Counted from the stretch's first letter, positions 1 to 12,651 are shown. The stretch is DNA of 64,000 nt from Cryptomeria japonica (GCF_030272615.1 NC_081415.1:235969803-236033802); one strand, 5' to 3'. The notes: a model not told the origin generated them from the sequence alone. Numbers and translations are program-made.

Positions 1-1112
1 TTAGAACCAACAACTCATTGCAAACTATACTATCTCAAGGATAACTTCAAATAAATCCACAAATGAGCTCAATATGTTAAATAACAAAAAAGTACATGAT
101 ATTTTTAGAAAACCCACGACCTCAAGGCTACCAACAAACTTTGCAAACTCAAAATATGCAGAAACCCAAATACACTACAAAACTCTTTCCTGAAGCTGTG
201 ATGATAGAAAATGGAAACATAAAATCTATTAAGCTGCCACAAAAACTCTAGAATTCTACTAAAACCAAATTCACCAATGAAATTAATAGAAAAATACAAT
301 TTTACAGATTATACCTTCAAATTATAGATTTCTCCTTCATGTCTCATTGTGTCATATCGCTTGAGATCTTGATGGTAATTACTATAATTATGCTCTCGTA
401 ATGAACTTCTTTGTTACAAGATGACTCTAAGAAGAATGGACTGTGGTGGATTTTATTGAATTGAAAGTACATGATTCTATAGTGCAAAATTAAATGATAA
501 AAGGATGTAATGATAAAGTTAATGACAATGGACTGTGGTGAAGCTAATGGCAATGGTAGGATAAAGTTAATGATATGATGGCTATGCTAAATGAGATTAC
601 AAATGCTTGCGATAACTTTGTAAACTAAAGCCAAAGGCACACTTTGACCAATGCCACAAACAAATCAAAAGAGTAGAATATTGATATCACTGCAACACAA
701 ACAATAATAATTGTTATAGGTAATGTATTCCACTGTGAGTAGGTGGATTTGTCATTGCAAACAGGAAAAATAATATCGCCATGATTGTTATGATAGATTG
801 AATGGAGGAGGATTCTAAAAATTTTGAGAATTTTCAACGTCAAAATGAAATAAATTTTTTAAAAAGGAATGTGGGAGATTGAATAATTTAACTCTAGTCG
901 TTGTAGTTGAATAAGTTGTTGCAGCTGACAAATGGAAAGAGGAAAAATGTCACCACATTCAAGAACAATAGAGTGAGGCAACTTCTTAAAATTCCAAGAA
1001 TTTTCAACATCGAACTGATATCAACTCTACAAATTGGTTTGTAGGAAGATAAATAGCAAATCTCTTATCAACTACTCAATTCTCTGATTAGGAAGGTAAT
1101 TTGTCTGGACGA
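1..1112 (-). other. Internal part of an LTR retrotransposon, cut by window edge
   Basis: This stretch lies on the internal side of the primer-binding site at 1113-1125, so it would be the 5' internal region of a minus-strand element that continues beyond base 1. I recognise no gag or pol motif in it. A short phrase around GGACTGTGGTG recurs near 438 and 530. No second LTR copy is visible inside the window, so the element is either longer than the window or broken. Confidence 0.35.
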
Positions 1113-1125
1113 AGATCTGATACCA

Positions 1126-1470
1126 TGTTGGAGAAATTATGAGCCCATGAATTTGTTAACACTTCAATGGATCAATCAAGAAACTATCCAACAACATGAG
1201 AATGTTGCAACTTGAGCAATGAAGAACAATGGAGATTGAAGAGAAAATCTTGAGATTAACTTGTAATGAATTGCTATGAATTGATACGTTACAATGTAAA
1301 AATTAGATTTCTTATATAGGTAAGAGGCTAGACAAATGAGAGCACAGGTAATGCCATGTGGCTTAATGAAATGAGAGAGTAGGTAGGAGTAGGTACAACT
1401 ACCCTATAACAAAATTAAATCCATAAAACTAATTTGTCTCTATCTAGAATGACATCTAAGATAACTAACA
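1126..1470 (-). mobile_element. Putative 5' LTR with adjacent tRNA-Met PBS
   Basis: On the plus strand TCTGATACCA (ending at 1125) is followed directly by TGTTGGAGAAA. Read on the minus strand this is an LTR ending ..CCAACA next to TGGTATCAGATC, which matches the plant initiator-tRNA-Met primer-binding site except near its end. The outer border at 1470 is placed at CTAACA, giving the expected TGTTNG/CNAACA ends, but without the partner LTR this border is a guess. Typical of copia-type or non-autonomous plant elements. Confidence 0.45.
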
Positions 1471-1913
1471 TGAACAATATTAAATGATTGTGTCATGTGT
1501 CAAATAAAGCTATCCTATGTAAACTTAATTAGAGTATATAGGGGTATGTGCAAGATCATAAGGGGCCAAAAAGTCGAAATATAAAAAAAATTGCCTTCTC
1601 CACTCGCCCAAAAATGCAAAAAATACATGTTGACTTTTTGCTTGGCTTGGATGTCAGTACATTTAGTCATGGAAAAATACAAACCATGTCAGATATCCAA
1701 TTTGACCCAATATCCGATTTCCAGAGAATTTTCTTGCAAAGTCTTGCCAAAAGGTATGTTTTTTTTATCGATGTCCTTGTATTTTTATGATTTATTTGCA
1801 TTTTTTTATTTGTTTTTCAAAAAAATTATATGAATTAGGTTTTTTTAATTTCAAATACAGTATTGTTTGAAATTTGTTAATTAAATTCAAATTTTTAACT
1901 TTGATCAGGTAAA

Positions 1914-3855
1914 ATGGGTGATAACAATGACAATCCACAACCACCAAACCCTCCATTACTAAACCCCCCCTTAGTTCAAGATTTAATTTGTTAAAATTTG
2001 AACCAATTGAGGGGCATTGCTAATATTTACAGTAGAATCCCTCATCTATCCCCAATGTTAACCACACTAAATGCTATAATAAACAATGTAGAAACCATCA
2101 CCATTAAGTACAATTCTAATCTTTTGTGGTGAGAGGCCATGAGGGATAAATATGTGGATGGCTTGACCTATGATCAGGTGAAGGAGCTTGAGATATATAA
2201 AGTCGATATTACCAACTTGTTTATTATTCCCTGCACCAGACAACCCGTAGATGTGAAAAAAACAAAACATTTCATCAAATGGTGTCAAAATGATGATATT
2301 GTAAAACACTTTTGGGATCATTGGTGGATGATTTTTGATAGACCACCCAACAACAATCTTGATGTGTCATTCTACTTCATCAAACAATTGTATGTTGATT
2401 TTGTTTTGGGCAAGCATGTCAACTACTTTGACATCAAGCCTTTCCAGGGTGTGGGGGGAGGTATGCCTCAGGATAGACCTGGGGCAATTCAAGTATTATA
2501 GGGCCCATATGTTCCCCCTCCTCCCATTAATCCTCTACCTCTAGTACAACAACCAATTATTATTGTCGAGGTAGCGTCACAAACTATCTTGGTTATTCAC
2601 TCTTTGGGTGGCATTTTGGTTTCTCAAGCTAGGGCACTAGCTCAGCCTTTTGGTGATGCTAGTGGTGGATCGGGTGGTGCTGACACATCCTCCTTAGCTC
2701 CAGATATTTGTGTGTCACATACTTGTGCTATGTGTCATCAAGTATGCTTAGTTCTTATTAGATAGCATATTGATCCTCCCATAGACACAACTGATTACAA
2801 GGTACATGATATGATCAATGCAACAGATGTGACGACAAGGACTGTAGCACACCCTGTGGAGTCCTCACATGCTAGAAACAAGGAGGTACCTTCATCATAC
2901 ACTGACGATATAGTGGTAAGACTTAAATTGTAATTTAATAGTGCATTTTATTTTAAATGAATATTTATAAGAGACAATATTAAGTACTAATGCTTATATA
3001 CATGGTCTATTTAACAGTTGATGTTTGAGGAGGAGTTATCATAGGTCCATGACGATGCCCTGATAGCCATTTCATTTAGCCTTGACAGCTATATGGTCTA
3101 TATTATTGCACCTAGTCATTTACATTTTTTATTGTATACATGCTTGTCATTAATTAAATTATATATTAACTTGCATGTTTATCTTACTTTACTCTTGTAG
3201 GACGCACATAGCACAAGTGTGGTGCTGCGCGATCCAGGCTTTGGAAGCATGGTTAGAGATAAGGGAAAGGTAATTGAATGCAAATATGATTGAATTACGA
3301 GTTTAAATAACTTATAATTTCACATACTTGGCGTCTTTATGTATAGATAATTGTTGGCTTCACATCCTTGTTGATTGCACCCATAATACCTGAAGAAGCA
3401 TAAGAGATGCCTCAGTTACATGTGTTTATTTTATTTTATGTTTAGTAGATATAATTTGTTCCTATCATTGACAATTATATGCTAACTTGTATCAATGTTA
3501 TGTTTGTAAACATATATAGGTTGTCTATGAAAATCTTGATGACATCCTTGCTCTATCAAAGACATATTCTAGGACTCGCAACCATCTTAAGAGAAAACAT
3601 GGACATGAGGTAATCAAGAATTCAATTTTAGAGTTCAATTATAGTTCAATGTATATTTATTTTTATGTTAACTTTTCAAATGTAAATTATATAATAATTA
3701 ATCTCAATTGTGGTTTGATTTTTCTTGTGCAGGATCCTTCAAAGCCAACGAGTGCTTTGAAGATGATCGATTTTGATGATCCATCAATAGTTTTGTTTGT
3801 GATAGAGACATTTTGGGATACTTACATGTCTAGTTGGCATGTATATTTTGTATAA
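1914..3855 (+). pseudogene. Unrecognised multi-exon pseudogene
   Basis: A reading frame opens at ATG 1914 with a Pro/Asn-rich start (MGDNNDNPQPPNPP) and stays recognisable to about 2915, interrupted by several in-frame stops (e.g. TAA near 1992, TGA near 2128, TAG near 2499). It then meets a plausible donor (GTG|GTAAGA). Downstream pieces look like phase-0 exons bounded by AG/GT: 3201-3269 (DAHSTSVVLRDPGFG..), about 3347-3416 (contains a stop), 3520-3609 (VVYENLDDILALSK..) and 3733-3855, which ends in TAA. A further piece near 3018 also carries a stop. I cannot assign a family; conserved Trp/Asp residues (HFWDHWWMIFD) suggest a real ancestral protein, possibly from a DNA transposon or a plant-mobile-domain-like gene. 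Retained introns argue against a processed copy. Confidence 0.45.
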
Positions 3856-4255
3856 GGACATACATTTTGTTTGAGTTGGCGTTTATGCCATTTTTGTATT
3901 TGGATATACACTTGTAATTATTTGGCAATTTGATATATAGAAGTTGCGATTCGATATAATTTTTTCCATCTAAATCTTAAGTGTTAAATTTGGTTGCCTT
4001 TGGCAACTTCACCAAATTTAATGACCATATCGATATTGTTATTAATCATAGTTCATGAATGTTGAATCACTTTTTGCATGGTCTAAGGAACAGTTGCAAT
4101 CCCAAACCATGACAAAAAAAAATTGAAGTTACTTAACCCAAAAAGACATTAGATTGCATTAATTTACTACATTGTTTTTAGACTTTACAATTCACACACA
4201 TGCAAATCCTCATATGAGTATAAGATTAAAAAAATTATTAGAAAAATGACAACTT
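3856..4255. other. Spacer, nothing recognised
   Basis: AT-rich sequence between the pseudogene and the 359-bp repeat array. No coding, RNA or repeat structure is evident on reading both strands. Confidence 0.5.
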
Positions 4256-7140
4256 ATTTGCAAAGGAGCCAAATTATCAATGATTTATTCATTGTGGGTG
4301 TGAATTTTGGTTCCAACATGTCCGGTTAGGCATTTTTACCATAGCCATGCTCTTGTTTTTCCTCACTACTCAGTTGAACACTCAAGGCCATACGCTAGCA
4401 ACATCGTTCCTCGAGTGCCCTAAGTGTGAAAACTATCAAACTTTGACAGGCCATATCTCTGAATCCGTGGTACTTGTGAATGATTCGTCTGAACCTACAG
4501 GGTCATGTGATGGTCATCTACAATATCCTATAAATTCAATATTCGGAGTGGTTTTCCTAGGGAAGCATCTTTTCAGTTGACAAAAAAATCGTCAGATGAA
4601 TTCAGTGAAAAGTTGCAGTGCCCTAAGTGTGAAAAATTATCAAACTTTAACAGGTCGTATCTCAGAATTCATGGTACTTGCAAATGATTTGTCTCAAACT
4701 ACAAGGTCATGTGAGGGCCATCTACAATAGCCTATCTCAAATTTTAAAGATTAGGAGTGGTTTTCCCAGGGTGGCGTTTTTTTCAGTTGATGCAAAAATC
4801 GTCAAATGCATTCTATAGACACTTAAAAATAATTATTTTAATTATTTTTAATTATTCGCATAATTAATTAACTAATTATGTTAATTCAAATTCCTCTCAA
4901 TATTAATTAAATATAATTAATATTGTCACTATAGCATATGATTGATTTATTTAATAAATCAATCCCTTTCTTTATTCTTCTAAAAAAAATCAAATCCTCA
5001 CAAATCTTCCTCTTAGCTAATTAATTTCAATTAATTAGTTAACCTACATGATTCCTACAAATCATCTTCTTAATTCATTCTTCTAGAAACTCCCTGAACT
5101 CACTTAACATTATTCTTCTAATTTTTTATTCCCTCCACTCATTCTCTCTCCTAGTCAAATTCTCCTACAAATATTAATCCCACCTAGCATTTCCTCTAAT
5201 CCCCCTCCTAATGAGTCGTTAATGGTTAATCAGCATGATTAGCCACAAAGTCAACTCTTTGTCCTTTTCATCCAGCCACTAGCTTTAAATGCTCTTTTCC
5301 TAGGTGAATGTAAGATTTTTGAAATCACACATTCCTCTAGGCATCCCCTCTCCCAAGGAATTTTTAATTCCTTTTTATTCCTCCAATCCCCATGATATCC
5401 TTTTTTGGAGAATTTTTAATTCCTCCAATGCATCTTGTGGAGTGTGGAGATACGAAATGCCTTTAAGGCATATTTCTTGGTCTCCACACCCTCTCTTGGA
5501 CCTTGTTTGAGCTCACAAGTAAATCTTAGCCCTTCATCCTAGCCATCCGTTTTCCTCTCCTCTTCCTATAAAATAGGGCTCCATCCCTTCATTCAAAACA
5601 TCTTGAAATCCAGTAAGTTTATGCTGCCCTTTTGAGCCCAGGAAATCATCTTGGCAACTTGATCATCTCATCCTTATCATTTTTCAAATCCATTCCATTT
5701 GTGCACAACATTGGAGAGTCATCCACATCCATCAATCAAAGGAGCACATCAAGTGGAGCATTATCAAGGGGCGCCTTCACTTCATCAAGCTCGATCCGAA
5801 GGAGAAGGTAAAATAGCAAGGTGAAATGGTCTTTTAATGATATTTTAGCATTCTGCATGTTTATTACGTTATGTTTTGATCATTTGACCTTCAAATCTGT
5901 TTTCCCCTCTTCACATTCAATGAAAAGTTGCGATGGAGCCAAATTCTCATTATGTTCATCATGGGTGCGAACCGTCGGCTCCAACATGTCTAGTTAGCCA
6001 TTTTTACCCTAGGCATGCTCCTGTTTTTCCTCCCTACTCGATCAAACGCTCGGGGCCATACTGTAGTGGTGTTGTCCCTTGAGTGCCCTAAGTGCGAAAA
6101 ATTGTCAAACTTTGAAAGATTGTATCTCAGAATCTGTGGCACTTGCATACGATCCATCTGAACCTAAAAGGTCATGTGAGGGTCATCTACAATAGCCTGC
6201 CTTGTATTTTCGATATTCATAGCGGTTTTCCTAGGGCAATGTTTTTTCAGTTGATGCAAAAATCGTCAGATACATTCAATGAAAAGTTGCAACAAAGCCA
6301 AATTATCATTTTGTTCGTCATGGGTGCGAACCATCGGTTCCAACATGTCTGGTTAGGCATTTTTACCCTAGGCATTCTCATGTTTTGCCTCCATACTCAG
6401 TCGAACACTCAGGGCCATACTGTAGTGGTGTCGTCCCTTGAGCACCCTTAGTGGGAAAAAATTGTCAAACTTTTCCAAGCGGTATCTCGGAATCCATGGC
6501 ACTTGTGAATGATTTGTCTAAACCTACAAGGTCATGTGAGGGTCATCTAGAATAATTTTTCTTAGATTTTAAATATTCGGAGCGGTTTTCCTAGGGTAGC
6601 ATTTTTTCAATTGATGCAAAAATTGTCAGATGCATTCAATGAAAAGTTGCAACAGAGCCAGATTATTGTTTTGTTCTTCATGGGTGTGAATCATCAGCTC
6701 CAACACGTCCGTTTAGGCGTTTTATCCTAGGAATGCTCCTATTTTTCCTCCCTACTCGATCGAACAATCAGGTCCATACTCTAGTGGTGCCATCCCTTGA
6801 GTGCCCTAAGTGCAAAAAGAATTGTCAAACTTTGGCAAGCTATATCTCAAAATCTGTGGCACTTGAGAATGATCTATCTAAACCTATATGGTCATGTGAG
6901 GGTTGTCTACAATAGCCTAACTTATATTTTCATAATTTGGAGTGGTTTTTCTAGGGCAGTGTTTTTTAGTTGATGCAAAATCGTTAGATGCATTCAATGA
7001 AATATTGCAACGAAGCCAAATTCTCGTTCTGATCGTCATGGACACAAACCGTCGGTTCAAACATGTCTAATTAGGAATTTTTATTGTAAGCACGTTCTTA
7101 TTTCCTACTCATTCGAACGCTCAGGGCCATACCCTAGCCA
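4256..7140 (+). repeat. 359-bp tandem repeat array, interrupted
   Basis: A unit of about 359 bp recurs. The anchor TTCAATGAAAAGTTGC occurs at 5916, 6275 and 6635, with variants at 4599 and 6993 (steps of 359, 360 and 358). Each unit runs through GCCAAATT..TCATGGGTGCGAACC, TCCAACATGTC, CTTGAGTGCCCTAAGTG and GGTCATGTGAGGG. The first block (4256-4813) has one near-complete copy followed by a copy lacking its first part. The second block (5919-7140) has three copies and a partial fourth. A solo LTR at 4814-5913 separates the blocks. Short open frames inside the units are by-products of the repeat. Confidence 0.85.
4814..5913 (+). mobile_element. 1100-bp solo LTR inserted in the 359-bp array
   Basis: The insert is flanked by a 5-bp direct repeat CATTC (4809-4813 and 5914-5918), and removing it restores the 359-bp unit (ATGCATTCAATGAAAAG). 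It starts TATAGACACTTAAAAATAA and ends CCTCTTCA. The expected LTR start TG appears mutated to TA; the end CA is kept. A promoter-like TATA box (CTATAAAATAGGG, about 5568) gives plus orientation. No PBS, PPT or internal domain is present, so this is a solo LTR left by recombination between two LTRs. Confidence 0.75.
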
Positions 7141-7437
7141 GTGGCCTAGTGAACCTTGGACAACTTAGACTAACAAACCTATATTAAGTTGTAATGAACC
7201 TAGGAGAACCCTAATGAATTTAGGGAAGCACTAATGACCATGATCATAATTATTTGCATATATTATAGACACATAATTACTATTAAACACTTACACGCGA
7301 CATCCATGAACATACATAAGTGGGTCATACGCATAATTTGATTTGTTAGGCTATGCATTTTTTCATCATAATCATCATGATTTGCATACATTGTGACACA
7401 TAATCACCATTACAACTACATGTCCTTTTGATTACCC
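7141..7437. other. AT-rich spacer
   Basis: Short stretches such as ATAATTATTTGCATA and ATAATCATCATGATTTGCATA partly repeat each other. No gene is recognised. Confidence 0.4.
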
Positions 7438-7581
7438 ATGTTCTCATGTACAAATACATTGTATATCATCAATACAACTACACCAATGTACTCATGTATA
7501 AATACATTGAATATCATCAATACAACTACACCAATGTACTCATGTACAAATACATTGTATATCATCAATACCATCTTAACA
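7438..7581 (+). repeat. 48-bp tandem repeat, three copies
   Basis: Copies begin at 7438, 7486 and 7534 with ATGT(T/A)CTCATGTA(C/T)AAAT, a period of exactly 48 bp. The third copy diverges at its 3' end. The period is a multiple of three, so it creates an artificial open frame. Contiguous copies without spacers exclude a CRISPR-like array. Confidence 0.85.
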
Positions 7582-7732
7582 AAAATAAATCAATGTGCTC
7601 ATATACAAATACAACATCCTACTCCATGTGCATCTGGTATCCTCACATCCTACTCCAAGCTTGTTACAACAATGCCTGCATATAAATGAAGACCAACATG
7701 AGCAACATGAACAACATAGTACTATGATAATA

Positions 7733-8170
7733 TGATCATTATTTTAAATCAAATGCATGATAATAAATGAAGAGGTTCAATTATATTCCATGAAGATAGA
7801 TACTTACGAATTACATCGAATATACCATGAATGTTCAAGCAAAATGGTGATGCAATAATATTGTCCATCAAAAAGACCTACATTTTTAAGAATTGTACAT
7901 GAGCATAAATTTTTTATGATCATTATTTGAAATAAAATGCATGATAATAAACTAGGTACGATTATATACCATGAAGATACCTACTTACGAATTGTATCGA
8001 ATGTACCCACAATGTTGAAGCAAAATGGTGATGCAATAGTATTATCTATAAAAATGACCTACATTTTTAAGAATTGTTAATGAAATGCAATGCAAGACCA
8101 TTATCACCATTATTCAAAATGAAATGCATGATAGGTAAATTAAGAGATGATAAATACTTTCTACTTAGGT
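7733..8170 (+). repeat. ~185-bp tandem duplication, about 2.3 copies
   Basis: GATCATTATTT..AAATGCATGATAATAAA near 7735 recurs near 7918 and, weakly, near 8105. The first two copies both run through ATGAAGATA, CTTACGAATT, AAGCAAAATGGTGATGCAAT and GACCTACATTTTTAAGAATTG. No coding signal. Confidence 0.75.
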
Positions 8171-8401
8171 GTGCTTGAAGGGTCATCTCTTTGCTTAAGA
8201 GTATCCAGTATTGCTTCATGATCAACATTACTCACTGTCCATAGTTCTTGTGTCTTTTTTCTTTATTGATGCTTCAACAACTTGACATTTGTAGCTATAA
8301 TAAGGTGTGAATACATGAGAATGGTTTGGTGTCTCTCATAGTCTTCAAATGCAGGTATGCCATTATTTCTAATCTTTTATGTTTGCAACCAAGTTATGTA
8401 G

Positions 8402-9355
8402 TGTCGTAAATTGTACACCCTTTCTAGGGTGGTACAATTTCACACTTAGGTTAGCACCCACCTTAGTGTGTCTTGCATCTTGCATTTCTAATTCCCCTTT
8501 AAGTGTTTAATTAATTAATTTAACTAAATCTAAGGTCATGTCTCATCACTTTACATATGATAAAGTTGGGACCTTTACCCTAAGTGTTCCCGCTTTCATT
8601 TTATTCCTTCAATGAATCATTTAATCATAAACCCTGATTATGTCTTATTTTGACCCTTTAGGCCCGATTTCGCATATCAAAACATCTCAAAATCAGCTAT
8701 AACTTTGGGATGCGCTCTAATATCATCATATCTAACGAGCTCAAAAATTTGGTGAAAAGTTGGTCAGATCGTGGCGGGAATGCACATGGTCCGCGACTTT
8801 TTTCTCGAAATTTTGAGAGCACAATCCTATCATATAATAATGCTTATCCCCAAAATATCAGTAGGAAATTAAAATTCTAGGTCAGCCTAAACATGAAATT
8901 AAGATCTAGGGTTTCATACTTAAGAGCTCTCTTTCTTCATTTGAAGGGGTCTTCTTCTAAGAATCTAAAAGCAGGTTTTTTTTTAGCATTAGAGCCTTCT
9001 TTGCAGCGAAAGAGTAGATCTTTAAAGTCTTCAACAACATTCAACATTCATCAAGCATCATTTTATCAATTGGGGGCTTTTGAAGATGTAGAAGAACAAT
9101 AAGAGATCATCGACTGACGATTGGCTTGTACCTCTCCCTTGGGGTTGAGTATGGTTTCATGTTGTTTTCATGTCTTTGCATAAGCTTCATTTTGATTCAC
9201 ATTCATGCTTTAGATCACTTTTGTATTGTGGATTTAGAGCATTTACTTTGTCAATTATAAGCAATTAGGGTTTACTCTTTAGGGTTGCTCTAGGTTGCTT
9301 ACTTTCATTCTTAAGATCTTGCACACACACAAGGTTCTTGCACACACATTTTCAG
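8402..9355 (+). mobile_element. Putative LTR, 3' border uncertain
   Basis: An LTR-like start TGTCGTAAATTGTACACCC at 8402 is followed by AT-rich sequence and a leader-like region with TAGGGTTT phrases and CA-rich DNA (GCACACACACAAGG). I place a tentative end at CACACACA near 9353. The 5 bp before the start (TGTAG) does not reappear at a plausible end, so a target duplication could not be confirmed. No coding domain is present. Confidence 0.4.
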
Positions 9356-9960
9356 TGCATTATTGGCTATTCATGGAGGTGGAAATCACCAAAACAGGGG
9401 TTTGACTAAGGCAAAACCCTATATAGACACCCCAAACCCTCTTTTTCAGCTTCAGGTACAGGTTCAGATCCGAGCATCGCTGGAAGTTTCAGGACCGAAA
9501 GAGCACACAGGGATAGTTCTAGGTTGCAGATCTTGGCAAAAACCCCAAGGACAGGGGCATGGCACCCTGGTCCTACCCAGGAAAGTGGCGTGGTGCCATG
9601 GTCCCACCCTCTGTCAGCAGGAATTGGCATAACAACACTTTGCAGGCTCCAGAATCCCTCCTGTCACTTGCAGCTCCAAAATTGCAAAATTAGGACAGTG
9701 GCGTGGCACCCTGGTCCCAGACATTTCTGCTAAGAAATCAGACATAGGTGCACCTCTGATTTTGCCTTCTGATATGTACTTTTCAGTAGTGTATCAGTTC
9801 TTCTTTGATCTGCATTCTCAGATTAGGGTTTGCTTGCTTACTTGCATTCTAGGTTAGATTGCATTTTGCATCATTCCCCTCTCTCATTTATAGAAAAGGA
9901 ATAGAAAACCTAAGAGGTAATCCATGACTCTCTTTTCCTCATAAAGAAGTAGCCAAAGTG
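9356..9960 (+). other. Leader-like non-coding region with repeated GTGGCACCCTGGTCC phrase
   Basis: The phrase (G/A)TGGC(A/G)..CC(C/A)TGGTCC recurs near 9558, 9590 and 9692. The sequence is more GC-rich than its surroundings. It resembles the untranslated leader of a retrotransposon rather than a gene; the open frames here are on both strands and lack any recognisable motif. Confidence 0.35.
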
Positions 9961-9989
9961 CATTACCTCCCTAGGCTCTTTCATATCCC

Positions 9990-12651
9990 ATGAGTGTGTA
10001 TGCGAGTGGGATTAGGGTTTTCATACTTAGTCTCACTTTTTCCCCTACACAAGTTCCTACAACAACAACTGAACTTGTAGGATACATAAACCCATCATAA
10101 TCTGTCACTAGCTGTGTTAGCTTCTTATTTCCATGTACACACCATGCCAACCAATAGTTTGATCTCTCTTCATTACCTACATTGCAACCACTGCAAAAAC
10201 ATGTCTTGGTTGTAGAAGATCTAAAAGACAACCATACTCAACTGAAATTTCCATTTCATCATTTGGTATGGATATTGTTTGAGTTAAAGGACTTAGATAT
10301 TTTGGAGCCCATTTATCCACCCACTCACTTGACTTGCACTGATTCGAGTCACACTGAACACAACTCTGACAAAAATAAGCCAATTCTTGTGTCCAAATGG
10401 TCCATGTACTTGCATCTGTGCTGTGAAATCAATGCATCTTTGAAGAATCATTAATTGTTTGACAATCCAATCTGTCTCCCACTATGCCCTCCTAAACCAA
10501 CCAAAATAATATGTGTGCACTTCTAAATCAAGTGTCTCTCCATGTGACATTGTTGAACTACACCAATCAACAATAGAACGTGCATCACAGAATTTTGCAC
10601 TTGAAATCTTCAATTGCTCCTTAACTAGAGCTCTCTTCAAACATGCACCTGCTCCATCATTCTCCCCCTTTCCATGCCTTGCTTGAAAAAAAACTCCAAA
10701 TTTGAGGTACATCCTTCTCTACATGCATTCTAATCAACTAATAAAACATACGAGCATTCTTGAATTGACCCGTGCAGTTATCTAACCATAGGAGATGTCG
10801 ATTTATTGCAATAGCTTTCTCCTGCGAGAACTCAAAAAAATTCTTGAAACAATGTTGCACATACTCAGAGGAGTGAGATCTATCATCACTCTTATAAAAA
10901 TGATACTCCCTGGTTATCTTCCTATCCTCTCCTATACTATCAGGGGCATGTCTATATGTTATGTGAACAAAAATAGCAATCTAAATTTAATTGTAATACT
11001 GAGTCTGTACCTCATTTTGTGGTTACAATGTATAGTTTTATGCAAAATGGACCATCGATATAAGAGTGCCAATTGAGAAAGAGTTCTTACACATCCTGAA
11101 CTGTTGATCCAACCACTAAGACCTATGGGTATGCCTTGCATAATTGTAGAAAAGGTTTTCCTTACAATCTAAAATAAAATCAGCAACGTGTTGACTTCTC
11201 TAGAGACCAACTCGTATCTGAACCTTCACCTCCACTCTTCAAAGTATATTTCACTATCTCACATATCTTTTTCTCAACAATATTCTTTCCAAATTCGTGT
11301 TTGTTGCCCTCATGAAAACATGAAACAAACTTTGACAAGACACCACATTGTGAGCACTTCTTATTTAAATAAACATTTCTATAGAAAAAGCATTGATCAT
11401 ATTTAGGACATAAAAATAGATCTAGCAAGTCTCTTGATGATCTCATAAATTGCATTGCATTGCACTCCTACGATATTTCATTAGTATGCAATGTAGAACA
11501 AATATAGCATAAAAGTTCATGGTACATTGAAAACTTCACATGGTATTTGCAACAACAAGTATTACAAATATTAAGAGGTACACAATAAAATGGCTTCAAA
11601 GATTCAAAGGCCCTTTGAGATATTTGCAAAGTTGGATGTGTTTCACAAAAAAAATTGTACAACATTGTTTGTCTTGATTCCAAGAAATGTTTAGGATGTG
11701 ATGTGCGGTCTCGATTGTCAATTCTTAACTTAAAACATCTTTTACATTGGGTGATTCTCTAAAGTTAGGGTGCCAAAATTTTTGAATTTCCTCTTTCACA
11801 TTGTCGATCAAATTCTTATCAACATGTGGAAGCCTCCCACCAAAAGCCCATGTATCATTTTGAAGACGATGGTCGAGTCTTTCTCTTCTTGCAAGTTCTC
11901 TATCTAACGTTCAATGATTTATGTTCAAAGCAACACAAGTTTGTCTCATAAAGCGAGCCTTTCTCAAATGATGACTTACTAAGGAGGTTTTAATCACTCT
12001 TCGATGAACTCTCTTATCTTTTTCCTTGCTATTATTTCCAATAGAATCGAGAGCATTAAAAAGTTTTTTGACAATAACAAAAATTTTCTCCATCTTCTTT
12101 TTGTTCAATCTTTAGCAATTGAACAAAAAGTTGGCATTGCTCGGTCAATGTCTCATTGCTAAAATATTGGTTGAAAAGTTGCATATCCCACAATCAAATG
12201 GTTCGTGTTGACCTCTTGCTTCAAGATTGTCAATAATGTTCTCATCAATTTCAAGTAACCATTTTAGGATTCTTGAAGGTCTTGAATTTGGAATTTGTCT
12301 TTCTTCCACGAGAGGGTATTCATTTCTCATGTAATTCGATGTTACTTAATGTTCACTTGGTTGAATAATTCCACCTTCAATGTCAAAATTTCCCAAATTT
12401 TGACCTTCAATGTCAATTCCCACATTTTCATTTTCAATTCCCAAATTTTCATTTGTAAATTCAATATCATGTTGAACATTTGCAATATCTATTTCAACAT
12501 TGTCATTCCCAATTTGAATATCATGTTCAACATTTCCAATATCAATATCTACATTTTCATTTTCATTTTCAATAACTTGCTCAACATTTTCAAATTCAAT
12601 TTTCTCTTCACTTGATGTAACATTTGCAAAGGCTTCACCAATATTTGACAT
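9990..12651 (-). pseudogene. Decayed transposase-like gene with SD-NCTGQFK and HGKGxxDGxGA-type motifs
   Basis: Read on the minus strand from 12651, pieces of one protein follow each other in several frames. First comes an acidic, repetitive N-terminus of ID/NV/EN blocks (12346-12651). Next is a basic region (12108-11911, KKMEKIFVIVKKLFNALDS) and a piece with FYCVPLN..NTCCCKYHV (about 11580). A Cys-rich piece follows (11455-11180, KCSQCGVLSKFVSCFHEG), then HFYKSDDRSHSSEYVQHC (about 10880), LLWLDNCTGQFKNARMFY (about 10790) and ARHGKGENDGAGACLKRA (about 10680-10630). The C-terminal part runs to about 9990. The two Asp-containing motifs (LDNC.GQFK and HGKG..DG.GA) are the kind seen in DDE-type transposases and in a large unnamed eukaryotic family; I cannot name the family. 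Frameshifts and stops throughout show it is dead. No terminal inverted repeats were found. Confidence 0.55.

Noticed and set aside
7428-7689. Two overlapping open frames with repeated Tyr/Thr/Asn-rich peptides
   Set aside because: They arise from the 48-bp tandem repeat, whose length is a multiple of three. Both frames stay open for that reason alone, and no domain or splice context supports them.
9363-9733. Overlapping open frames on both strands
   Set aside because: The sequence is relatively GC-rich, so stops are rare. The frames repeat the GTGGCACCCTGGTCC phrase and match no family.
8397-9875. Solo LTR from 8402 to TTTTGCA near 9868
   Set aside because: The 5 bases before the start (TGTAG) do not follow the proposed end, so there is no target duplication to support it.
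12295-12615. Plus-strand Asn/Ile/Phe-rich frame
   Set aside because: It is the antisense of the acidic repeat region of the minus-strand transposase-like pseudogene.
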